From Streptomyces sp. AC512_CC834 (lineage in GTDB: Bacteria; Actinomycetota; Actinomycetes; Streptomycetales; Streptomycetaceae): a stretch of 64,000 bases of DNA. Below, one piece after another: positions 28,495-37,522 of this stretch. The notes below the pieces were generated by a model. The model made no database searches and was not told the origin of the DNA. It saw nothing but the letters and a program-made list of their open reading frames with translations. The DNA is taken from contig NZ_JAGMUO010000029.1 of NCBI RefSeq assembly GCF_019049325.1, positions 1-64,000 of the forward strand, written 5' to 3'. Made by a program: the position numbers and the translations under genes. Within the stretch, counting starts at the first letter, position 1. The number at the start of each line of letters is the position of its first letter.

Positions 28495-30447
28495 CTAGCG
28501 CAGCCCGCTGATCGTCCGCCCGTTCTCCAGCGTGCCCTTCAGCTCGGCCTGTGCGCCCTGCTCGGCCTTCGCCGTCAGCAGGTTCCCGTCTGCGGCGTCG
28601 GTGATGCCGCCCGTCGCCTCGACCGACTCGGTGCCGCGGCTGCCGGCGGCGAGCAGATACCAGTGCCCGCCCTCCGACTTCCACAGCACCCCGGCCAGCA
28701 CGTGCGGGTCGCGCTCGCCGCACGCCGGCACGTCCTGCGCCTTCGCCGCCACCGCGCCACGCGCCCCGCCAGGCGTCCGGAACTGCGCCAGCACCTTGGC
28801 CCCCTCGCCGCGCCAGGTCTCGGCCCGGGTGCACACCCACGCGCCCGACCCCGTCCCGTCGGGCAGCGGCTGGGACGCGAACTCCCAGGCGTTCACCGAC
28901 CGCACCCCCTGCCCGCGCACCGCGCCCAGCGAGCAGGCGTACGGCGCCCACGCGCCCAGCGCCTTCTCGCCCGAGGCGTCCTTCACCGAACCGGGGTGCC
29001 CGGTGGTGAGGCGGGCCGGCACCAGCTCGCCGAGGTCGGTCACCACCCGGGTGTCCGAGCCGTCGGTCAGCTCCAGTACGTTCCAGGACGTGCACGCCCC
29101 CGACTGCTGCACCGGGCTCGCCACCGGCGAGGTCACCCCGTCGGTCAGCGTCAGGTCCCGGGCGTCGGCGTCCGGGTCGGCGAGGTCCCGCCCGGCCGCC
29201 TTCGTCACCCAGGGCGCCGTCAGATAGCGGACGTTCCCGTCGGCCCGGCCCAGCACCACCGCGGTCGCCCCGGCCCGCCCCGCACCGTCGGTCCGCGCGA
29301 AGTCCAGGGCGGCACCGGCCGAACCGTCCTTCGGCTCGGCGTACCGGACGACGCGCAGACCGTCGTGCAGGATCACCACCCGCGCGTTGTCGACGGCCCC
29401 GGCGTACAGCAACTGCGGCGGGCCGGCCGGTCCGCCCGTCGGGGTGCCCGGCGTCGCGGACACCCCCACGCTCTCGCCGGGCCGGGCCCACACGGCCAGG
29501 GCGCGGCGCAGCAGCTTCTCGTCGCCGGTGAGGTCACCCCGGGCCGGCCACACCGAGAAGTCGGTGCGCGCCGAGGTCTCCCACGCGGCGGGCGCGACCT
29601 TCGTCAGCCGGGCGGGGTCCAGGGCCGCCTCGGCCGCCGGGTTCTGCGCGTACGACGGGGCGGCGGCGCCGTCCGGCCCCCAGCCGTCACCGGGCAGGCC
29701 GAGCAGCGCCCCGCACACCACCAGCGCCGCCCCGGCGACCAGCGCCGCCTTCGTGTGCTGCCGCCGGCGCAGCAGGTCGGTCGGCCTGGCCTGCAGGGAA
29801 CAGGGGTCGAACTCGGGGGAGCCGAGCAGCGCGTACTGGCCCGGCACCCCGTCGGCCTCCCGCAGCGCGGCGTCCACGTCGGCTACCCCGGCGGCGCCGA
29901 GCAACTGCCGTACGCCGTCGTCGGGGAGCCGCTCCAGACCGCGCAGCACGTACGCCGCCCGGCCGGGCCCCGAGAGCGCGGACAGCGCCTGGTCCAGGGC
30001 GAGTTCGTCGGCGCCGCCGGAGCGCGGGAAGAGCTTGAGACCCCGGACGTGCGGCAGCAGCGGTGGCAGTTGGGACCGCCTGGGCCACGCCCGCCGCCGC
30101 AGCGGAAGCCCCGCCTCCAGCGCCGTACGCACCACCCGCAGCCGCACCAGCGCGTAACCGGGATCCACCTCCCGGCCGGTGGACTGGGCGGGGATCACCG
30201 CGGTCGTCGTCCGGTTCCGGGGCAGCGCGCGCTGGGTGAGGGCGTGCGCGGCCAGGACGCGCCGGCCCCGGCCCGGCCCCGGCGGCAGCACCAGATAGGC
30301 CAGCCGGGCCAGGCGCGGATAGTGCTCGACGAGCGCGGCCTCGGCCTGCTCGACATCGACGGCCGGACCGACCGGACCGGCCGGGCCGGTCTGGGAGGCG
30401 GAGGCGGAGGACGGTGCGGGGCGCGGGGCGACATCCTGTGGCTGCAC
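28495..30447 (-). CDS. Membrane protein with sigma-factor-like cytosolic domain
   Basis: The 650-residue protein has three parts. Residues 31-210 resemble a worn ECF sigma factor: VEQAEAALVEHYPRLARLAYL recalls region 2, and LSALSGPGRAAYVLRGLERL with VRQLLGAAGVADVDAALREA recalls region 4. Residues 232-251 (TKAALVAGAALVVCGALLGL) form one membrane segment. The remaining 400 residues would be outside the cell and hold a few Cys (ACTSWNVLEL, YACSLGAVR, WVCTRAETW, VPACGERDPH). I know such proteins only as uncharacterised actinobacterial proteins. The start GTG 30447 has no clear ribosome site; there is no anti-sigma gene nearby. A TPR-like gene lies 77 bp upstream on the same strand. Confidence 0.75.
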   Translation of the reverse strand: MQPQDVAPRPAPSSASASQTGPAGPVGPAVDVEQAEAALVEHYPRLARLAYLVLPPGPGRGRRVLAAHALTQRALPRNRTTTAVIPAQSTGREVDPGYALVRLRVVRTALEAGLPLRRRAWPRRSQLPPLLPHVRGLKLFPRSGGADELALDQALSALSGPGRAAYVLRGLERLPDDGVRQLLGAAGVADVDAALREADGVPGQYALLGSPEFDPCSLQARPTDLLRRRQHTKAALVAGAALVVCGALLGLPGDGWGPDGAAAPSYAQNPAAEAALDPARLTKVAPAAWETSARTDFSVWPARGDLTGDEKLLRRALAVWARPGESVGVSATPGTPTGGPAGPPQLLYAGAVDNARVVILHDGLRVVRYAEPKDGSAGAALDFARTDGAGRAGATAVVLGRADGNVRYLTAPWVTKAAGRDLADPDADARDLTLTDGVTSPVASPVQQSGACTSWNVLELTDGSDTRVVTDLGELVPARLTTGHPGSVKDASGEKALGAWAPYACSLGAVRGQGVRSVNAWEFASQPLPDGTGSGAWVCTRAETWRGEGAKVLAQFRTPGGARGAVAAKAQDVPACGERDPHVLAGVLWKSEGGHWYLLAAGSRGTESVEATGGITDAADGNLLTAKAEQGAQAELKGTLENGRTISGLR

Positions 30448-30524
30448 GTTCAGCAGAACGAGCGAAGCGGGCGATGGTCACCGTACGCCCCGTCACCCGG
30501 CGGGGACCGGGCCGCCGGAACCGG

Positions 30525-31043
30525 CTACTCCGGCGGCTCCGGCGACTCCACCAGCAGCCGCGCGTAGTTCGCCATCGACCGCTGATAGCGCGGCAGATGG
30601 GCCGCGAGCGCGCCGAGCACCAGGGACAGGCCCTCACGGTCGCGGCCCATGCTCGACAGGCACAGCGCGAGCGTCGCGCGTACGGCGTCGTCCAACTCGT
30701 CGGACGGAGCCAGCAGTTCCGGCGACAGGAGTTTCACGCCCTCCTCCGCATGTCCGGTGTTCCGCAGCGAGCTGGAGAGCTGGATCTTCGCCCGGCGCCC
30801 CTTGTAGGCGCCGGCCTCGCCGAGACCGCGCTCCAGCGCCTCGCGGTACAGCGGCACGGCCCGGTCGGAGTGGCCCGTGGAGTCCCAGGCACAGGCCCGC
30901 TCGAACAGGCCGAGGGGACTGTCCGCGGGCAACTCGTCGGCGAGGGCGTCGATCACCGCGCGGAAGTCGGCGGCATCCTCCTCGGCGTAGTCGTCGCATG
31001 CCGCCCAGGCGGCTGTCACACGGTCTTCCCAGTCCTGGTCCAC
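30525..31043 (-). CDS. Tetratricopeptide-like cytosolic protein
   Basis: From GTG 31043 the 172-residue product is helical throughout, with TPR-style repeats: LGLFERACAWDSTGHSDRAV, PLYREALERGLGEAGAYKGR, LSSSLRNTGHAEEGVKLL, TLALCLSSMGRDREGLSL. Proteins of this size and make-up occur widely in streptomycetes without a known role; TPR arrays mediate protein contacts. It is upstream of the sigma-like membrane protein gene on the same strand and could be cotranscribed. The start is a guess between several non-ATG codons; no strong ribosome site is seen. Confidence 0.75.
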   Translation of the reverse strand: MDQDWEDRVTAAWAACDDYAEEDAADFRAVIDALADELPADSPLGLFERACAWDSTGHSDRAVPLYREALERGLGEAGAYKGRRAKIQLSSSLRNTGHAEEGVKLLSPELLAPSDELDDAVRATLALCLSSMGRDREGLSLVLGALAAHLPRYQRSMANYARLLVESPEPPE

Positions 31044-31178
31044 GGCGCCACTCTCGCACGGTGTCCGCAGAAGGGCACCCGGGGTCCTGAGTACTTCGCG
31101 CGCCGCGCCCGTATCGATGACGAGAGCCCCTTGCCGGGGCTCCGTGCGGCATGTCGCCACAGCGGACCGGAGGAACAC

Positions 31179-31637
31179 ATGAGGCTGACCCGACCGATGC
31201 TCGCGCTGAGCGCCGCCGCGACGGCACTGGTGCTGGCGGGCTGCGGAACCGACGGGAACGGCGGAGACGGTGGGGACGACGGCGCCCCCGTCCCCGAGAC
31301 GGCGACCGGCAGCCTGGAACACCTGGCCGCCGAAGCGAAGTGCGCCCCGAACATGCAGACCGACGCCGACACCATCCGCCAGGCCATCTGCGAGAAGGGC
31401 GAGGAGAAGTACATCCTCGCCACCTTCTCCACCGACCGCGGCCAGCGCGAGTGGATCAACACCGCCAAGGACTACGGCGGCTACTACCTCGTCGGCCGCA
31501 AATGGGTCGCCGTCGGCCACGAGGACGTGGTGGCGGACCTGCGCGGCCGACTCGGCGGAACCCTGGAACAGGGCGCGCAGCACGGCGGCGGTGAGCACGC
31601 GGCGGAGCACGGCGAACACGCCGGGCACAGCGGCTGA
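31179..31637 (+). CDS. Small exported lipoprotein
   Basis: The 152-residue product starts at ATG 31179 behind GGAGG and has a lipoprotein signal ending in LVLAGC (Cys22). After a Gly/Asp-rich tether comes a compact domain (CAPNMQTDADTIRQAICEKG, KYILATFSTDRGQREWINTA, YYLVGRKWVAVGHEDVVADL) with two Cys that could form a disulfide, and a His-rich tail (AQHGGGEHAAEHGEHAGHSG) that may bind metal. I do not know a defined function. A strong bidirectional terminator separates it from the convergent DUF1996 gene. Confidence 0.8.
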   Translation: MRLTRPMLALSAAATALVLAGCGTDGNGGDGGDDGAPVPETATGSLEHLAAEAKCAPNMQTDADTIRQAICEKGEEKYILATFSTDRGQREWINTAKDYGGYYLVGRKWVAVGHEDVVADLRGRLGGTLEQGAQHGGGEHAAEHGEHAGHSG

Positions 31638-31650
31638 CCGGGAACGCGAA

Positions 31651-31684
31651 GAGGGCCGGTGGCGGATCTCCGCCACCGGCCCTC
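31651..31684. terminator. Bidirectional terminator between lipoprotein and DUF1996 genes
   Basis: A perfect inverted repeat of 16 bases (31651-31666 with 31669-31684) lies 13 bases past the lipoprotein stop and 30 bases from the DUF1996 stop on the other strand, so it can end both transcripts. Confidence 0.85.
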
Positions 31685-31713
31685 TCGCTCTGCCGTGTCT
31701 GCCGACGGTGGGA

Positions 31714-33249
31714 CTACTGGCAGTCCTCACCGCGGTTGATGCAGTCGACCACCTCGTTCATCAGGTCCTCGTCCATGACGTTGATGAAGTCGTTGTGATC
31801 GGTGATCGGCTTGTGCAACTGCTCCGGGAAGCTGTCCACGGCGTACGGGTTCTGCACCTGGCCGTTCTCGATGGTCGGGGTGGGGATGTCGTACGCGAGA
31901 CGGACCTGCAACTGGGGGATGGCCTGGAAGCCGTCCGGGCAGCTTCCGTCCTGCTGGACGAAGGCCGTGTGGTCCCGGTGGTTGGCGCTGTCGATGTTCT
32001 GACCGTCCCAGCAGCTCTGGAAGTTGGTCGTCCGCAGCACCTGGCTGCCGTCGGGGCACAGCGGGTACTTGTCCGTCACCTGCCGGTCCTCGAAGCCGGA
32101 GCAGCTCCACGAGGTGTTGGCGTTCGCGTCGCCGTTGGTGAACGCCTTGGCGTCGCCGGTGATGATGCGCAGGAACTTCGGCATCGCGACCACGTCGCTC
32201 TGCTGGTTGCCGACGAACTTCAGCTCGGCCTGGGCCGGCTGGAGGATCTTGCCGATGTTGCCCTCGGCGCCACCGCCCTGGTCGTTCGCGTCGAACTCCT
32301 CGGTACCGTCCTGGAGCCGCAGCACCGGCCAGTAGTACGTCGACTTGTCGCCCTGGTTCTGGCAGGAGGTGTCGGCGTTGGCCAGGTCCTGGTCGCTGGA
32401 GAAGGCGTCGTTGTCCTGGTTGCCGACGTAGTCGTGCACGTGGTGCGCGCCGTTGTCGACACCCGGGGCGGCGATCAGGTTGTCGCTGTTGAACAGGTTG
32501 TTCTCGTTGACACCGCAGTCGCTGGTGAAGGTGCCGGTGGAACCGCCGTCGCCGTTCGCGGCCAGACCGTTCTGGCTGTCCCGGGAGTTCGGCTCGACGT
32601 CGTTGATGTCGATGAAGTCCTCGGCCACCGGACCCGCGACACCGTTGCCGTTGTCGTCCTGGTTCTGACCGTCGCCGTTCTGGCCATCTCCGTTCTGGTC
32701 GCCCCCGTTCTGGCCGTCGCCGTTCTGGCCGTCCCCGTCCTGACCGTCCCCGTACTGACCGTCGCCGTTCTGCTGCTGATCCGCGGGGCGTCCCTGGCAT
32801 CCGGCCAGCTCGTCCAGGTTGTCGTCGGCCCTCCCGCCGGCCCGGTTGATCTCGAGCTGGATCCGGTCGATGATCGCCTTCCGCCGGTCCTTGAGCGGGC
32901 CGAGGATGGTGTTCTGGACGTACTGCGAGTCACCCGCCTGCGCCCGCCGTGTGGTGGCCAGGCGCTTGTAGGCGTTGGTGATCTGGCTGTCCATCGTGGC
33001 CAGTTCGCCGTCGACCTCCCCCCGCGCCCGCTCCGGCACTCCGGAGATCTTCTGGCCGATGTCGGGACAGTCGATCGTCGCGACCTGCGCGGCGGCCGAC
33101 CTGGTCCGGTTGTGGCCCGGATGCTCCTCGTGCGCCGAAGCGTAGAAGTTGGCCCAGACCAGCCCGCCCCCGCCGACCGCCAGGGCCGCTGCCCCGGCTA
33201 CGACCTTGGTGGCCAGTGGCGTACGGCGTTTTCTTGTGTTGCGTGTCAT
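31714..33249 (-). CDS. Secreted DUF1996 protein with GDGQN repeats
   Basis: The 511-residue protein starts at ATG 33249 (GGAG six bases upstream) with an N-terminal signal/anchor ([21 protein letters not shown]). Residues 60-150 are helical with two Cys; 161-200 are a low-complexity run of GDGQN/GDGQ units; from about 240 to 490 is DUF1996, marked by [62 protein letters not shown]1996 is found in fungal and actinobacterial exported proteins and is thought to be polysaccharide-related; its activity is unknown. The 8 Cys of the C-terminal domain suggest disulfides. Confidence 0.85.
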   Translation of the reverse strand: MTRNTRKRRTPLATKVVAGAAALAVGGGGLVWANFYASAHEEHPGHNRTRSAAAQVATIDCPDIGQKISGVPERARGEVDGELATMDSQITNAYKRLATTRRAQAGDSQYVQNTILGPLKDRRKAIIDRIQLEINRAGGRADDNLDELAGCQGRPADQQQNGDGQYGDGQDGDGQNGDGQNGGDQNGDGQNGDGQNQDDNGNGVAGPVAEDFIDINDVEPNSRDSQNGLAANGDGGSTGTFTSDCGVNENNLFNSDNLIAAPGVDNGAHHVHDYVGNQDNDAFSSDQDLANADTSCQNQGDKSTYYWPVLRLQDGTEEFDANDQGGGAEGNIGKILQPAQAELKFVGNQQSDVVAMPKFLRIITGDAKAFTNGDANANTSWSCSGFEDRQVTDKYPLCPDGSQVLRTTNFQSCWDGQNIDSANHRDHTAFVQQDGSCPDGFQAIPQLQVRLAYDIPTPTIENGQVQNPYAVDSFPEQLHKPITDHNDFINVMDEDLMNEVVDCINRGEDCQ

Positions 33250-33393
33250 GGAACTCCTCTGACTTCCTTGCGGGGCATCGGGGGCGCCCGACAGGAGTGA
33301 AGCGGCTCCCATCCATACGGAAGCCGCTCCAGGGGTGTTCACCCGTCTCGGAAATCGCTGGGGCTCGTGGGACGCACGAGACCGGCGTCAGAG

Positions 33394-34047
33394 TCAGTGG
33401 CCGCGGTCCAGATACGCGAGAACCGCCAGTACACGGCGGTTGTCGTCGTCCGAAACCTCGAGGGTCAACTTCGCGAAGATATTCGCCGTGTGTTTCGCGA
33501 TCGCCCGCTCCGTGACGACGAGCTTGCCGGCGATCGCCGCGTTGGTCCGGCCCTGCGCCATCAGCTCGAGCACCTCCCGCTCCCGGGGCGTCAGCCGCTC
33601 CAGCGGCCGGTCCTCCGCCGCACGCCGGTTGAGCAACTGCTGGATGACCTGCGGGTCCATCGCCGTACCGCCCGCCGCCACCCGCCGCAGGGCGTCCACG
33701 AACTGCTCCGCGTCGAACACCCGGTCCTTGAGCAGGTACCCGACCCCGCCGCTCCCGTCGGCCAGCAGCTCACGCGCGTACAACTGCTCCACGTGCTGCG
33801 AGAGGACGAGGACCGGCAGCCCCGGCCGGTTGCGGCGGGCCTCGAGGGCGCACTGCAGGCCCTCGTCGGTGAGCGTGGGCGGCAGGCGTACGTCGACCAC
33901 GGCGACGTCAGGCTCGAGTTCGGCCAGGGCCCGGGACAGCTCGGGGCCGGTCTCGACGGCCGCGGCGATCTCGAAGTCGTGGGCCTCAAGAAGCCGGACC
34001 AGTCCGTCGCGCAGCAGGAACAGGTCTTCGGCTAGGACAACGCGCAA
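33394..34047 (-). CDS. NarL/FixJ-family response regulator
   Basis: The 217-residue protein has a receiver domain (RVVLAEDLFLLRDGLVRLL; phospho-acceptor Asp52 in VAVVDVRLPPT; Lys in GYLLKDRV) and a LuxR-type DNA-binding domain (LERLTPREREVLELMAQGRT, NAAIAGKLVVTERAIAKHTA). The start must be the TTG at 34047: it gives the normal receiver N-terminus and has GGAG five bases upstream, and no ATG or GTG fits. It overlaps the kinase gene by 16 bases, so kinase and regulator are made together. Confidence 0.92.
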   Translation of the reverse strand: MRVVLAEDLFLLRDGLVRLLEAHDFEIAAAVETGPELSRALAELEPDVAVVDVRLPPTLTDEGLQCALEARRNRPGLPVLVLSQHVEQLYARELLADGSGGVGYLLKDRVFDAEQFVDALRRVAAGGTAMDPQVIQQLLNRRAAEDRPLERLTPREREVLELMAQGRTNAAIAGKLVVTERAIAKHTANIFAKLTLEVSDDDNRRVLAVLAYLDRGH

Positions 34048-35309
34048 GGGATCTCCATGGTGACCATGGTGGGGCCGCCCGCGGGTGAGCTGACGGCCAG
34101 GACGCCGTCGAATGTACCCAGTCGCCGTTCCACCCCGGCCAGGCCCGACCCCGCTCCGATCGCCGCGCCGCCCTTGCCGTTGTCGGTGACGGAGACGCGC
34201 AGCCGGCCCTCCTCGTGGTGCATGTCGATCCAGATCCGGTCGGCGCCCGAGTGCTTCACGGCGTTGGTGAGGATCTCGCTGACCGCGAAGTACCCGGCGG
34301 CCTCCACCGGCGTGTCGGCACGGCCGGGCAGGTCCACGTCGACCTCGCTGGCGACGGGCAGCCGCAGCGCCAGGGCGCGCACCGCGTCGCCCAGTCCGCG
34401 TTCGGCGAGCACCGGGGGGTGGATGCCGCGGACGAGTTCGCGCAGCTCGGTCAGGGCGTCGGCGGAGGACTGGCGGGCCTGCGCGAGCAGTTCCCGGGCC
34501 TTCGCCGGGTTCTTCTCGAGGAGCGCTTCGATGGTGCCCAGGTCCATGCCCATGGCGACCAGCCGGGCCTGCGCCCCGTCGTGCAGGTCGCGCTCGATGC
34601 GGCGCAGTTCGGCGGCGGAGGTGTCGACGGCGTCGCGCCGGGTCTCGGTCAGTACACGCACCCGTTCGGCGAGTTCGCCCTGGCCGGAGCCGAGGACCGC
34701 GCCGGTGAGCCGGAAGTGGGCGTGCAGGAGGAGGGGGGTGAGTCGGAGGGCGGCGAGGAGGAGCACGGCGCCCAGGCCGGCGGCGTAGAGGGCGGAGGTC
34801 TGGTCGGTGACACGGACGAAGCCGTACCAGTAGCCGTCGGGCAGCACCCGCCACAGCCCGGCCGCGATGGCGAAGCCCTCCAGGGGGTAGAGCGGCAGTA
34901 CGAAGGCCAGCAGCGCGGTGACGAAGCCCGCCGTCATGTCGACCGGCAGCCAGCGGAAGTCCCGCCAGGTCGCCGGGTCGGCGAGCATGCCGAAGGTCCG
35001 GGCCCACGGGTTGGCGCCCTCGGGCAGCGGCCGGTAGGCCCGCGGGATCCGCACCCCGCCCCACTCGGCGGCGAGCAGCCGCCGCCGGTCCGCGAACGCC
35101 CGTACCCCGGTCAGCACCCACGGTGTGGTGACGATGCCGACCCCGATCGGGATGAGGGCGATCGACACGAGGGTCAGGCAGAAGCACACCACCGCGCCGG
35201 GCAGGGAGATGAAGGTCAGTGCCAGTCCGCGCACGGCCGACAGTGCCACGCCCCGCGTCCGCGTCCCTGTGCGTGTCTGCCCCGTGCCGCTCTTCGTGTC
35301 GATGCTCAT
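34032..35309 (-). CDS. Two-component sensor histidine kinase (HisKA_3 type)
   Basis: The 425-residue kinase starts at ATG 35309 after a purine-rich GGGAGACTGAGG. The N-terminal half is a membrane sensor with about four segments (LALTFISLPGAVVCFCLTLV, IALIPIGVGIVTTPWVL, FVTALLAFVLPLYPLEGFAI, ALYAAGLGAVLLLAALRL), of the putative-sensor type in Streptomyces NarX-like kinases. The phosphorylated His243 is in RRIERDLHDGAQARL, and the ATPase domain has SEILTNAVKHSGA and VTDNGKGGA. The signal is unknown. It is the first gene of the pair with the regulator at 33394. Confidence 0.92.
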   Translation of the reverse strand: MSIDTKSGTGQTRTGTRTRGVALSAVRGLALTFISLPGAVVCFCLTLVSIALIPIGVGIVTTPWVLTGVRAFADRRRLLAAEWGGVRIPRAYRPLPEGANPWARTFGMLADPATWRDFRWLPVDMTAGFVTALLAFVLPLYPLEGFAIAAGLWRVLPDGYWYGFVRVTDQTSALYAAGLGAVLLLAALRLTPLLLHAHFRLTGAVLGSGQGELAERVRVLTETRRDAVDTSAAELRRIERDLHDGAQARLVAMGMDLGTIEALLEKNPAKARELLAQARQSSADALTELRELVRGIHPPVLAERGLGDAVRALALRLPVASEVDVDLPGRADTPVEAAGYFAVSEILTNAVKHSGADRIWIDMHHEEGRLRVSVTDNGKGGAAIGAGSGLAGVERRLGTFDGVLAVSSPAGGPTMVTMEIPCALS

Positions 35310-35374
35310 GACCTCAGTCTCCCGGAGGGCGCGGGGCGGGGCACTGGGCCGGGCACCCGGGTCAGGGGGTGGTG

Positions 35375-36406
35375 TCAGATACACCCACGCCCACGCCGTG
35401 CCCGTGCGAGGGCGAGGGCTTTCGCCTCCGTCTCCGGGTCCAGGCCGACCGGTGGGCGGTCCGGGCGCCGGGGCGCGGTGCCGCCGATGTCGCGCAACCA
35501 GGTCCAGGTGTCGGCCACGGTGTCCTCGACCGGGCGGCAGGTGAGGCCCGTCGCCAGGGCCCGGGAGACGTCCGCGCTCTGGAGGGCGTCGTGCAGGTCG
35601 CTGCCCGGGGGCGTCCACACCGGTAGCTGACCCCACGGCTCGATGCCGGCGGCGAGGACGGCCCGGGGGTCGGTCCAGCGCAGCTCCGCCGCGCCGCCCG
35701 TGGCCGTCGCGCAGGCGTCGAGCAGGCCGCCCATGGTGGTGTGCCCCGGCGGGGAGGCCAGGTTGTACGGTCCGCTCAGCTCCCGCTCCACCGCGCCGAG
35801 CACCCAGTCGGCGAGGTCACGGACGTCGATGTACTGCAGGGGCAGGTCCCGCGGGCCGGGCGCGAGGACCGGGCCGCCGCGGGCGACACGGTTCAGCCAC
35901 CACGGAAGCCGGCCGATGTTCTCGTACGGGCCGAGGATCAGCCCGGCCCGCACGAGCACCGAGCGGTCCGCTCCGAAGGCGTCCGAGGCGTCCGAGGCGG
36001 CCAGCTCGGCGCCCCGCTTGTCCCGTGCGTAGTCGCTCTGCCCGGCGTCCGCCGAGGCACCCCCGACGAGCGGGGCGTCCTCGGTGTACCCGGCGGGCGG
36101 AGCCCAGGCGTACACCGAGCAGCTCGACACGTACACGTACCGGCCGACGCGGCCCCGCAGCAGCCGCGCCGCGTCCCGTACCGCGCGGGGCGCCGCCGAC
36201 CAGGTGTCGACGACGGCGTCCCACGTGTCCTCGGCCAGGGCGGTGAGCCCGTCGGGCGCGGTGCGGTCGCCGTGCAGCGCCCGCACTCCGGGGGGCGGGG
36301 CGTGCCGTCCGCGGTGCAGGACGGTCACCTCCCAGCCCCGGCCGAGCGCCGCCTCGACCACGGCCCGCCCCACGAACTCCGTACCGCCCAGCACCAGTAG
36401 CCTCAT
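35375..36406 (-). CDS. NAD-dependent epimerase/dehydratase family protein
   Basis: The 343-residue protein starts MRLLVLGGTEFVGRAVVEAA, an extended-SDR Rossmann fold with GGTxFxG. The active-site region reads YVYVSSCSVYA, and the YxxxK motif is YARDKRGAE. These are the isoflavone-reductase/RNA-binding CP41-like epimerases that act on NDP-sugars or are mere reductases; the substrate is unknown. ATG 36406 is chosen over ATG 36415 because the Rossmann strand then begins at once. It lies 66 bp upstream of the kinase gene on the same strand. Confidence 0.88.
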   Translation of the reverse strand: MRLLVLGGTEFVGRAVVEAALGRGWEVTVLHRGRHAPPPGVRALHGDRTAPDGLTALAEDTWDAVVDTWSAAPRAVRDAARLLRGRVGRYVYVSSCSVYAWAPPAGYTEDAPLVGGASADAGQSDYARDKRGAELAASDASDAFGADRSVLVRAGLILGPYENIGRLPWWLNRVARGGPVLAPGPRDLPLQYIDVRDLADWVLGAVERELSGPYNLASPPGHTTMGGLLDACATATGGAAELRWTDPRAVLAAGIEPWGQLPVWTPPGSDLHDALQSADVSRALATGLTCRPVEDTVADTWTWLRDIGGTAPRRPDRPPVGLDPETEAKALALARARRGRGCI

Positions 36407-36476
36407 GCCGGTCACTGTGCCCGGTGCCGGGGCCGGCGGGAACGTCCCTCTGCCGTCAGCAGAGAGGCGTGCGGGC

Positions 36477-37106
36477 TCAGCGTCCCGTGGGCGGCGTGTA
36501 CTTGTAGCCGACGCGCCGCACGGTCTGGATCGTCTGCCTGTGCTCCGCGCCGAGCTTGCGGCGCAGCCGGGCCACGTGCACGTCGACGGTGCGGCCGTCG
36601 CCCACGTGCCCGTAGCCCCACACCGTGGTGACGAGCTGGTCGCGGGTGTGCACCCGGTGCGGATGGGCGACGAGGTGGGCGAGCAGTTCGAACTCCAGGT
36701 AGGTCAGGTCGAGTTCACGCCCGTCCACGGCGGCGGTGCGCCGCGCGGAGTCGATCCGGACGAGCGGGTCGCCCTCCCGGCCCCCGTCGCCGCCGTCCTT
36801 GTGCGACGGGCCGGCCACGCCCACCGGACGGAACGGCGTCTGCTGGTCGGCCGGGACGAGTACCAGGTAGCCGACCATCGGCGGGCGGCCCGGGAGCGCG
36901 GGCAGGGTGTGCTGGGGTGCGGGCAGCCAGGTGGCGCCCGGCGGCAGCAGGTCCGCGACGTCCGCCACCTCGTCCCGGTCCACGGCGCGCAGCCGGTGCC
37001 GGGGGCCGCCGGAGCCGGGGAGGGTGGTGGCGGTCAAGGCGGGTGAGGGGGTGGGGGTGGTGGGGGAGTCGAGGGGGACGGGGGACAGGGCACGTGTGGT
37101 CGCCAT
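36477..37106 (-). CDS. Orphan winged-helix (OmpR/PhoB-type) DNA-binding protein
   Basis: The 209-residue protein has a variable N-terminal half (Pro/Thr-rich head, then LLPPGATWLPAPQHTLPALP and MVGYLVLVPADQQT) and a C-terminal OmpR-type winged helix: REGDPLVRIDSARRTAAVDG, LTYLEFELLAHLVAHPHRVH, TRDQLVTTVWGYGHVGDGRT, VDVHVARLRRKLGAEHRQTI, TVRRVGYKY. There is no receiver domain and no kinase next to it, so it is not a normal response regulator. Streptomyces have a handful of such stand-alone proteins. Target genes are not evident. Confidence 0.85.
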   Translation of the reverse strand: MATTRALSPVPLDSPTTPTPSPALTATTLPGSGGPRHRLRAVDRDEVADVADLLPPGATWLPAPQHTLPALPGRPPMVGYLVLVPADQQTPFRPVGVAGPSHKDGGDGGREGDPLVRIDSARRTAAVDGRELDLTYLEFELLAHLVAHPHRVHTRDQLVTTVWGYGHVGDGRTVDVHVARLRRKLGAEHRQTIQTVRRVGYKYTPPTGR

Positions 37107-37472
37107 GGGACGTCAGCTCTTTCGCGCGAGAGGTTCGTCGGGAGGGGCGACGGGCGCGAGTTCGTGGTCGGGCACGTCGCGGGACGTACGTCGTGCGCAC
37201 CGGCGGCAGGCGCAGAATGCCTGGGATGTGCGGCTTTCTAGCGGGCCGGCGCGATCGTCGCGCGGCAACACACCCGGTCGAAGTCGTCGTGCTGACGGGA
37301 GGGCCAGAAGGGCTCGAGGTCATGGCGACCCGTCGCTGCGTACTTCCGGAAGCTGGCCATGGGCCCATTGAAGCAGACGGCGGCGCGGGACAGGAGACTC
37401 CTCTCACTGCGTGGACGCCGACTGGCGCGAAGTAGTAGGTGTGGGCGGCCCGGTCACCGCCGCAGCGCGAAA
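37107..37472. other. Intergenic stretch without a supported gene
   Basis: Between the winged-helix gene and the glnII terminator lie about 365 bases. Several Arg/Pro-rich frames are open on both strands, but none has a ribosome site together with family resemblance or a clear codon bias. I see no hairpin or repeat of note. Confidence 0.5.
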
Positions 37473-37499
37473 GGGCGTCCACCGCGACGGTGGACGCCC
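37473..37499 (-). terminator. Terminator downstream of glnII
   Basis: A perfect 11-bp stem (37473-37483 with 37489-37499) with a five-base loop lies 24 bases beyond the glnII stop (minus strand). Confidence 0.8.
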
Positions 37500-37522
37500 C
37501 TTCGGAGCGGGGTGGGGCCGGG

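Noticed and set aside
27451..30567. A 1,038-codon plus-strand frame across the TetR and sigma-like genes.
   Set aside because: Crosses three unrelated genes and has no own features.
37150..37480. Possible small Arg/Pro-rich peptide gene on the minus strand between the winged-helix gene and glnII.
   Set aside because: No ribosome site, no family likeness and the frame runs on as a shadow of the winged-helix gene.
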